A DNA stretch of 11,427 nucleotides, taken from Verrucomicrobiota bacterium (GTDB taxonomy: Bacteria > Verrucomicrobiota > Verrucomicrobiia > Limisphaerales > JAHEOI01). A program made the translations under genes and the position numbers. The notes under the pieces were generated by a model that worked only from the letters and a program-made list of their open reading frames with translations, had not been told where the DNA came from and made no database searches. Numbering within the stretch: position 1 is the stretch's first letter; the number at the start of each line of letters is the position of its first letter. This document shows positions 6,500 to 11,427 of the stretch, in pieces. The stretch is taken from the NCBI GenBank assembly GCA_018610125.1, contig JAHEOI010000327.1, positions 1 to 11,427 of the forward strand, given 5' to 3'.

Positions 6500-6524
6500 G
6501 ACCGGGTCCAACGACCCAAGGGTC
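6500..6524 (+). promoter_or_regulatory. Inverted-repeat cluster upstream of the lyase gene
   Basis: GGGTC (6504-6508), GACCC (6513-6517) and GGGTC (6520-6524) lie within 21 bases, preceded by GACC (6500-6503). The middle element can pair with the first (4-nt loop, CAAC), while with the third it forms a perfect DNA palindrome, GACCCAAGGGTC. It ends 26 bases before the lyase ATG and is followed by a T-rich run (AATTATTCTTTTCT). It could be a repressor operator, a leader hairpin, or a weak terminator; the sequence alone does not decide. Confidence 0.4.
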
Positions 6525-6550
6525 AATTATTCTTTTCTGCGAGAATTGTT

Positions 6551-8740
6551 ATGCGAACCGACGATGACACGCATGCAAAACCACGCGTTTTTTGTCGTGG
6601 GCTTGGCTGCGCCGGTATGGTGCTTCTTCTGATCACCTTGATTACTGGCGCAGTGACGGGCGCTGCCGAAGACAACGCCCTGGCGCGCTTTGATCAACGC
6701 GTCACTCAGTGGCTCATCGGCAGGGACGAGGTCCCGCTCCAACAGGCTGTGAAGCCGGCCGAGCGCATGGAGGAGACAGGGGCGTGGCCGGACATCAATT
6801 ACAACGACTCGAGTCGGACAATGTGGGACCCGATGGCCCACGTTTCACGATTGGAAACGATGGCACGGGCCGTTGCTCAAGCCGAGCCGGACGACAAGCA
6901 AGCCAAGCTAGTCCTGGAGCACATCGAGGCAGGCTTGACCTACTGGCTTCAGGAAAAACCGGAGGCTGAAAACTGGTGGCATCGCGATATCGGCGTGCCA
7001 AAGAACATCGGGCCGCTGTTGGTGATGATCGGAGACCACCTGCCCAACGAACTGGTCCAACAAGCCCTGACTTTGGTGCCGAACGAGCTGCGGCATCAGC
7101 AGGAGGGCATGGACATGGACGAGATCCTCAACGACTCGTTTATCATCTATCATGGACTTGTCCGAAACGACCGTCAGCTCGTCGAAATGGCGCTCGACAA
7201 CATGCAATCCGAGCTGGTTATCACGACCCAAGCCGGAGTACAACCGGAATACAGCTTTCATAATCATGGACCGCAGCTCTACAACGGCGGCTATGGCGTC
7301 GGGTCCCTAAGGGATTTTGCCGACTGGGCCTACCTGACACGCAACACGCCGTTCGCTTTTGCCGACGACAAGATCAACCTGCTGGTCGATTGGATCTTGA
7401 AGGGCGACCGCTGGCTGACTCGGCACGGCTTCTTTGATTACAGTGCCGTAGGACGCGGCATCGCACGCGGCGATCAATACGACAAGGCCCGCGGATGGAT
7501 TTCCATTTGCCGGCGTATGCAAAAAGCATCACCCAAGCACGCCGGCGAGTTGGAGGCATTCATCGACCACATACGCGGCCGGAAGCCCAGCATCACCGGC
7601 AACAAAAGCTTTTGGCGCTCGGATTTCATGTCCCATAAGCGGCAGGACTATTACGCGTCCGTGGCGCTCAGCTCCACCGATGTGATCGGCACCGAGATCG
7701 GCAACGGCGAGAACCTGAAAGGCTTTTACACCCCTTTCGGCGGCCAGTTCTTTATCCGCGAGGGCAATGAATATGGCAATATCTTCCCGGTGTGGGACTG
7801 GACACGGGTCCCGGGCGTCACCGCGCCGCAAACAAAACACCCGCCGATGCCGGCGAAGACCCAGTACGATTGGACCCATGTCCAGGGGGAAACCGATTTC
7901 GTCGGAGGCGCCTCAAACGGACAACTCGGTTTGATGGCATTCGATTACGCCATCGATCGCGGCGAAATCAATGCGAGCGGGCGCAAGAGCTGGTTTTTCT
8001 TCGATCAGACATTGGTCTGTCTGGGCGCCGGACTGACGTCAACGACATCGGCCCCCCTTGTGACGTCGGTGAACCAATGCCTGCTTGATGGGCAGGTGAC
8101 GTTGCATCGCCCGGATCGGAAGGCTTCGCCGCTGGAGCGCAACAAGCGCTCTTTCAAGGGACCGGTGCGGATCGATCACGATGGCTTCGCCTACATTTTC
8201 CCGAGCCAATCGGGATCGGTTACCGTGCAGGCGACCTCTCAGGCCGGTCGATGGCGTGACATCCACCTCGCCAAGTCGAACAACCGCATCAAGAAAGAGG
8301 TCTTCAGTCTCTGGCTCGAACACGGGCAGGCACCACGCAACGGCTCCTATCACTACCGCGTTGTGCCTCTTGGAACTCCAAGGTCGGCCAACATCTCCCC
8401 GGAATCCGAGTCATCCATTGAGCTGCTCGCCAATCGGCCTTCCCTACAAGCGGTGGCACGCCGCGACGGAAATTTAGGGATGGCTGCCTTCTATGAACCG
8501 GGAAAGATCACGATTGGCGCCCGACAACTGACCGTAAGCAAGCCGTGCACTTTGATTCTTGATGATGCGACACCGCGGCCGCGGCTAACTCTGGCCAATC
8601 CCAAAGGAGAAGCGCTGCACGTAACCGTGACCATCAAATCCAAGGACGCCGAAACCGATCGCGCTCAAGGCCGCGCCCTCGACTTCCGGTTGCCCGGAGG
8701 TGCCGATGGCGGCAAAAGCGTCACCAAGCCAATCCGGTGA
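6551..8740 (+). CDS. Exported polysaccharide lyase family 8-like enzyme (chondroitin AC/hyaluronan/xanthan lyase type)
   Basis: This 729-residue enzyme is predicted to cleave uronic-acid-containing polysaccharide by beta-elimination outside the cytoplasm. The signal peptide is about residues 1-38 (AGMVLLLITLITGAVTGA core). An alpha/alpha toroid domain (about 45-345) and beta-sandwich domains (about 355-715) follow, and the total length matches chondroitinase AC (about 700). Visible motifs are NWWHRDIG (141-148, aromatic substrate patch), HNHGPQLYNGGYG (237-249), GRGIAR (301-306), NGEN (385-388) and FPVWDWTRVPG (412-422). His239, Tyr248 and Arg302 keep the 9- and 63-residue spacing of His225, Tyr234 and Arg288 in Flavobacterium (Pedobacter) heparinum chondroitinase AC, and Glu387 is the likely match to Glu371. 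Where the catalytic Asn is expected the sequence reads EGMDMDEILND. Superfamily is firm, the exact substrate is unknown. GAGA at 6541-6544 is a weak ribosome binding site. The gene is not co-directional with any neighbour within 460 bases. Confidence 0.88.
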   Translation: MRTDDDTHAKPRVFCRGLGCAGMVLLLITLITGAVTGAAEDNALARFDQRVTQWLIGRDEVPLQQAVKPAERMEETGAWPDINYNDSSRTMWDPMAHVSRLETMARAVAQAEPDDKQAKLVLEHIEAGLTYWLQEKPEAENWWHRDIGVPKNIGPLLVMIGDHLPNELVQQALTLVPNELRHQQEGMDMDEILNDSFIIYHGLVRNDRQLVEMALDNMQSELVITTQAGVQPEYSFHNHGPQLYNGGYGVGSLRDFADWAYLTRNTPFAFADDKINLLVDWILKGDRWLTRHGFFDYSAVGRGIARGDQYDKARGWISICRRMQKASPKHAGELEAFIDHIRGRKPSITGNKSFWRSDFMSHKRQDYYASVALSSTDVIGTEIGNGENLKGFYTPFGGQFFIREGNEYGNIFPVWDWTRVPGVTAPQTKHPPMPAKTQYDWTHVQGETDFVGGASNGQLGLMAFDYAIDRGEINASGRKSWFFFDQTLVCLGAGLTSTTSAPLVTSVNQCLLDGQVTLHRPDRKASPLERNKRSFKGPVRIDHDGFAYIFPSQSGSVTVQATSQAGRWRDIHLAKSNNRIKKEVFSLWLEHGQAPRNGSYHYRVVPLGTPRSANISPESESSIELLANRPSLQAVARRDGNLGMAAFYEPGKITIGARQLTVSKPCTLILDDATPRPRLTLANPKGEALHVTVTIKSKDAETDRAQGRALDFRLPGGADGGKSVTKPIR

Positions 8741-8743
8741 CGC
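8718..8743 (+). terminator. Hairpin overlapping the lyase stop codon
   Basis: GCGTCACC (8718-8725) is perfectly complementary to GGTGACGC (8736-8743) around a 10-nt loop, and the TGA stop (8738-8740) lies in the right arm. No U-tract follows, so it is either a non-canonical terminator or an mRNA 3'-end structure. Confidence 0.35.
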
Positions 8744-9202
8744 GATCGGTATGGTGAAACAGGGTTGGCTCTGAACCGGCTGCCCCCTCATAGGGGCACA
8801 GTCCCCGGCGACCGCGAACGGAGGTCGAGGACAACGTCCCTATCAGAAAATGGCGTTCCATTCATGCGAGCCCTGCCTGATCACGCGTCGCGAACCCCTG
8901 ATTCGGATCATGCGGTTCGATCTCCCTTTCGGGTCCTTTCCTTCATTTCGTGCTCTTCGCGGGCGATTGTTGGGATCGACGGCCACCAGCTGGGTCGAAC
9001 GAGTCTATGAAGATGCGCTGACACCGCTGACAAGGAACCGGGTAAACCCTTTTTGTGCGGCAGCCGCTCCTCAACCGCGCCCCTCCTGGACCGATTTCGG
9101 CTTCTTCCGGACGCCTCGAATGATGGCTCTGTGCAAATCCGAGCTCAAATACGCAATAACCAATCCGAAGTGGCGGTCACCCTAACGATTGACAGCGACG
9201 GC
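8744..9202. other. Intergenic region between convergent genes, no gene seen
   Basis: This stretch of about 460 bases between the lyase and beta-helix stops contains the second CGCTGACA repeat (9016-9037). Frames open across it have no ribosome binding site, no recognisable family and unlikely composition (Arg-, Pro- and Cys-rich). Nothing else is evident. Confidence 0.5.
9016..9037 (+). repeat. CGCTGACA tandem repeat, copy 2
   Basis: CGCTGACA, C, CGCTGACA, AGGAA: two units with a one-base insertion between them and the same GGAA flank as copies 1 and 3. It lies between convergent genes. Confidence 0.6.
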
Positions 9203-10612
9203 TTACCCAAGCAATTCGTACGGGTCTGCGGTGGGGCGGGGTTCTGCTGTGACTGCCCTTTGGTCGTATTCCCATCCTCGATTGAGGGTGGGGGCATCCG
9301 TTTCATACGCCCCGATGTCGAAGGGAGGATTGCGTCGATCTCCTCGGAAATCGAGCTGCGGCGTCGCGGCCATATCGGCATTTCCGACGAGGGAGGTCCC
9401 TGGTTTGGGCCAGAAACGATGCGTGTCGAGGGAAACGAGCGGTGATGGCTCAGAATGGAGTCGGTGGAATCCGGCGTTGTTAGTGGTGATCCCACGGAGA
9501 TTGCCTGCAATGAAATTGGCCTTGAGGCGTGCCTTGGGGAGGTCGTCTGCGTTGATGGCCGTTGAGTCGGGGCAGTAGATCAGATTATTGGCGAGGGGAT
9601 CATTTTCGGCCTCCTGCCACCGGAGTCGGATCCCCTCCGGGTGATTCACAATGGTGTTATTGACGATCGCGGCATGGCTCATGCGATCGACCTGGATATG
9701 TGGGGCGGCTGTGATGCCGCGGAGGGTGCAGTTGAGGATAACATTGTTGCGCACGAGGGCATCCGAGACTGCCTGAATTCCTTCGCCCGCCTGCCAGATG
9801 ACATTGCCTTCGACGATGTTGAGTTTTGGGCCGCCGCCATAGACGAATATACCGGGATATTCGCGTCCGATCGTTGTGTGATGGATGACGTTGTCGCGCA
9901 CGACATTGCCATAGGAGCCGACCTTGATCTCAATGCCGTCGTTTCCGCCGCCGCTTGTGCCGCGGAGGTGGTGGATGTGATTGCCTTCAATGAGCGAATC
10001 GGTCGTCCGGCATTCGGCTCGGTTGCATCCGATGTACATCCCTTCCCCTTCTGTGGGACCCGCGGTACTGAGGCCGGTGTGATGGATGTGATTGTTGCGG
10101 ATGGTGAAGGCTTTACAATTGCCGCTGTTCATGGTCAGGGCGTTGTTCCCGGTGTGCGAGATCTCACACTCTTCGAAGGTGATATGCGAGCCGCGGATGA
10201 AGCGGACACCGGAGCTGCCGCCTCGGAATTGAAGGCCTTGGATCGTAAGGTAGGCACAGTCGACAAATTCCGTATTGTTGTGCCGGTTCATTTGCGATTC
10301 GGGTCGAATCAAGCGTGGAGTTTCCCCTTCGGCGGCACGAATCACGATTTGCTTCTCCGGAGTACCCCTGGCCGTGATGGCGCGCCTGCCGGTCTGGGAA
10401 TACATCCCGCCTCGGAGGACGAGCGTATCGCCCGCCGCGAGCTTATTGGCGACGTTCTCCAATTCTTCATTCGATCCCGTCTCGGCCGGTGAGAGCTTGT
10501 GTGTCTCGGCGGAGGCGGATATCACCCTCCCCAACCCAAGGATCGAGGCGACGAGCAAGCAGGAGGCAAAAGTTCTTCGCATAAAGATTTGTTTCGTGCG
10601 TGAGGGGTTCAT
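9203..10612 (-). CDS. Exported right-handed parallel beta-helix protein, possible polysaccharide lyase or glycan-binding protein
   Basis: This 469-residue protein has a signal peptide (about 1-35, MRRTFASCLLVASILGLG core, cut after SASA) and a beta-helix from about 60 to 430. The helix turns show as a ladder of x-N-x-I repeats: IRNNHIHH (171), IEGNHIHH (208), VRDNVIHH (238), VEGNVIWQ (267), VRNNVILN (287), IVNNTIVN (316) and LANNLIYC (340). The segment NDGIEIKVGSYGN (224-236) groups acidic and basic residues in the way many beta-helix lyases group Ca2+ ligands and a catalytic Lys, but I cannot assign a lyase family. The C-terminus has DFRGDRRNPPFDIGAYE (421-437), a common ending of secreted beta-helix proteins. 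The ATG at 10612 is used; TTG 10615 and ATG 10582 also fit, none with a good ribosome binding site. It faces the PL8 gene, so shared action on polysaccharide is only a suggestion. Confidence 0.8.
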   Translation of the reverse strand: MNPSRTKQIFMRRTFASCLLVASILGLGRVISASAETHKLSPAETGSNEELENVANKLAAGDTLVLRGGMYSQTGRRAITARGTPEKQIVIRAAEGETPRLIRPESQMNRHNNTEFVDCAYLTIQGLQFRGGSSGVRFIRGSHITFEECEISHTGNNALTMNSGNCKAFTIRNNHIHHTGLSTAGPTEGEGMYIGCNRAECRTTDSLIEGNHIHHLRGTSGGGNDGIEIKVGSYGNVVRDNVIHHTTIGREYPGIFVYGGGPKLNIVEGNVIWQAGEGIQAVSDALVRNNVILNCTLRGITAAPHIQVDRMSHAAIVNNTIVNHPEGIRLRWQEAENDPLANNLIYCPDSTAINADDLPKARLKANFIAGNLRGITTNNAGFHRLHSEPSPLVSLDTHRFWPKPGTSLVGNADMAATPQLDFRGDRRNPPFDIGAYETDAPTLNRGWEYDQRAVTAEPRPTADPYELLG

Positions 10613-10733
10613 CAAGGTGGCTTGGTGGTGCCTTTGTATCAGAGGCCTTCTTCCATGAGATTCTCGTCAAGCACGGTGTTGGTCCGCTTTATACACATTC
10701 AGGAGTTCTGAGCCTTTTGACCATCCCTCGGCT

Positions 10734-10762
10734 TCCTGTCAGCGTGTCAGCGCTGTCAGCGG
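10734..10762 (-). repeat. CGCTGACA tandem repeat, copy 3
   Basis: On the minus strand this reads CCGCTGACAG, CGCTGACA, CGCTGACA, GGAA: three units instead of two, with one extra G after the first. It lies 119-150 bases upstream of the beta-helix start. Confidence 0.6.
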
Positions 10763-10827
10763 ATCTACCCACGGTTCGTTAAAACGAGATCCTAGCATAA
10801 TACGCGGCTTCCGACTCGCCATGCGGG

Positions 10828-11067
10828 TTGATAGGTAGTGCAAGGAGCCGGTGGATTCAGGGGAAAGTTCTTACGCGATCACTCGAATTCCGGCGTGGGA
10901 AGACGCGAAGATTGGCTATTTCGATCGCATTTTGGTTAACCGGGCAGATCGATTGGGGACGCTTTGAGACCGTTTTCAGTGAGTTTGGCGGTAAGGTGCC
11001 CATTTGGGAAGCCCCAACCGCGGTGTTAAGAAGGATGACTGGGAGTATCCCTCCCGGGATTGGGTGA
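10828..11067 (+). pseudogene. Probable N-terminal remnant of an IS5/DUF772-type transposase
   Basis: The open frame of 79 codons includes LTGQIDWGRFETVFSEFG (residues 37-54) followed by APTAVLRRMTG (61-71). This resembles the start of DUF772-containing IS5-like transposases, where an IDW-x-x-F-x-x-x-F segment is followed by a Pro-x-Arg-Leu-Met-x-Gly segment. The similarity is recalled, not computed. The frame ends at about residue 79 without any DDE catalytic region and nothing recognisable continues it, so it would be a degraded fragment. No terminal inverted repeats were identified. Confidence 0.3.
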
Positions 11068-11132
11068 CATCACGAATTGATTCCCAGACGGTCGTTGCCA
11101 CGGAAGTGGGCCTGCTGTAGGGTCAACTTGTC

Positions 11133-11427
11133 ATGCAAGCATTGCCCGATTACCTCAAGCCGCTCGAATACTTGACCCAGCCGTTTCCGGAAGCGGCAGT
11201 CAAGGAAGTGATCGCGCGCAGGGACGAGAGCGTCCTTTATCTCTTGGAGGCGCTAGAGTGGACCGCCGGCAATGTCGAGGAAGCCCTTAAGATAGAGGAT
11301 TACTTTCTTCATGTTTATGCGCTTTATATCCTGGCGCAATTCCGGGAGCGTCGAGCTTACGAGCCGGCCATCCAATTGGCCCGTCATCCATCGGCGGAGG
11401 AGCTTCTCGGTGACACGATAACCGAAG
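11133..11427 (+). CDS. DUF1186 protein, N-terminal part (cut by window end)
   Basis: The first 98 residues of a cytoplasmic protein are present and the 3' end lies beyond the window. The sequence begins MQALPDYLKPLEYLTQPFPE and has the stretch DYFLHVYALYILAQFRERRA (about residues 60-79), then LLGDTITE, which matches my recollection of DUF1186 proteins (helical, repeat-like, function unknown, some ending in an SEC-C metal-binding motif). The ATG at 11133 is preceded by AGGG at 11119-11122, 10 nt away. There is no signal peptide. Confidence 0.75.
   Translation, partial: MQALPDYLKPLEYLTQPFPEAAVKEVIARRDESVLYLLEALEWTAGNVEEALKIEDYFLHVYALYILAQFRERRAYEPAIQLARHPSAEELLGDTITE

Larger units (their letters stand above)
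10616..11132. other. Intergenic region with repeat and broken reading frames
   Basis: This stretch of about 520 bases upstream of both the beta-helix gene (minus) and the DUF1186 gene (plus) holds the third CGCTGACA repeat and a probable transposase fragment. It also holds a 41-codon open segment at 10995-11120 (containing KKDDWEYPSRDWVTSRIDSQ) that has no start codon and ends 12 bases before the DUF1186 ATG. No clear promoter for either flanking gene was found. Confidence 0.45.

Noticed and set aside
8850..9185. 111-codon plus-strand frame between the lyase and the beta-helix gene
   Set aside because: No ribosome binding site and an Arg-, Pro- and Cys-rich translation that crosses the CGCTGACA repeat.
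9641..10492. 283-codon plus-strand frame opposite the beta-helix gene
   Set aside because: It is the complement of the Asn- and Ile-rich beta-helix repeats, which explains its Asp- and Val-rich translation.

Overview
The window reads like chromosomal DNA from a free-living, GC-rich (mid-50s to about 60 percent by eye) Gram-negative bacterium of the Planctomycetes/Verrucomicrobia type. This is inferred from gene content only: a family PL8 glycosaminoglycan lyase-like enzyme, a PhoD-like phosphatase, a secreted MBG-domain protein ending in a C-terminal module I associate with that superphylum, an exported right-handed beta-helix protein, a DUF1186 protein, and long intergenic stretches with weak Shine-Dalgarno sequences. 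No rRNA, tRNA, CRISPR array or intact insertion sequence was seen.

Layout, left to right. A near-perfect sigma-54 (-24/-12) promoter (10-25) precedes a 55-residue GlsB/YeaQ/YmgE-like membrane protein (204-371) that seems to lack the middle of the usual family fold. Its frame stays open for 53 more codons after its stop. Next come an exported PhoD-like metallophosphoesterase (617-1927) and a 0.5 kb intergenic region carrying the first copy of a CGCTGACA tandem repeat. A secreted protein with MBG-like beta-sandwich domains follows (2432-3970). It converges on a possible small exported protein of unknown function (3995-4258, minus). About 1.1 kb of apparently decayed DNA then holds fragmentary reading frames, including a charged coiled-coil segment.

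The central part holds a small polytopic membrane protein (5397-5849), converging on an unrecognised acidic protein (5913-6380, minus). The main gene is a full-length exported PL8 lyase-like enzyme (6551-8740). Its His, Tyr and Arg have the spacing of chondroitinase AC, but its catalytic Asn motif is altered. A GGGTC/GACCC/GGGTC inverted-repeat cluster lies just upstream of it. It converges on an exported beta-helix protein (9203-10612, minus). The two could both act on extracellular acidic polysaccharide, but their opposite orientation rules out an operon.

The right end has a third CGCTGACA repeat, a probable transposase N-terminal remnant, and the first 98 residues of a DUF1186 protein cut by the window edge. 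I found no clear multi-gene novel system. The most useful leads are the sigma-54 promoter with its internally deleted GlsB-like protein, the three dispersed CGCTGACA repeats, and the divergent PL8 lyase with its upstream inverted repeats.
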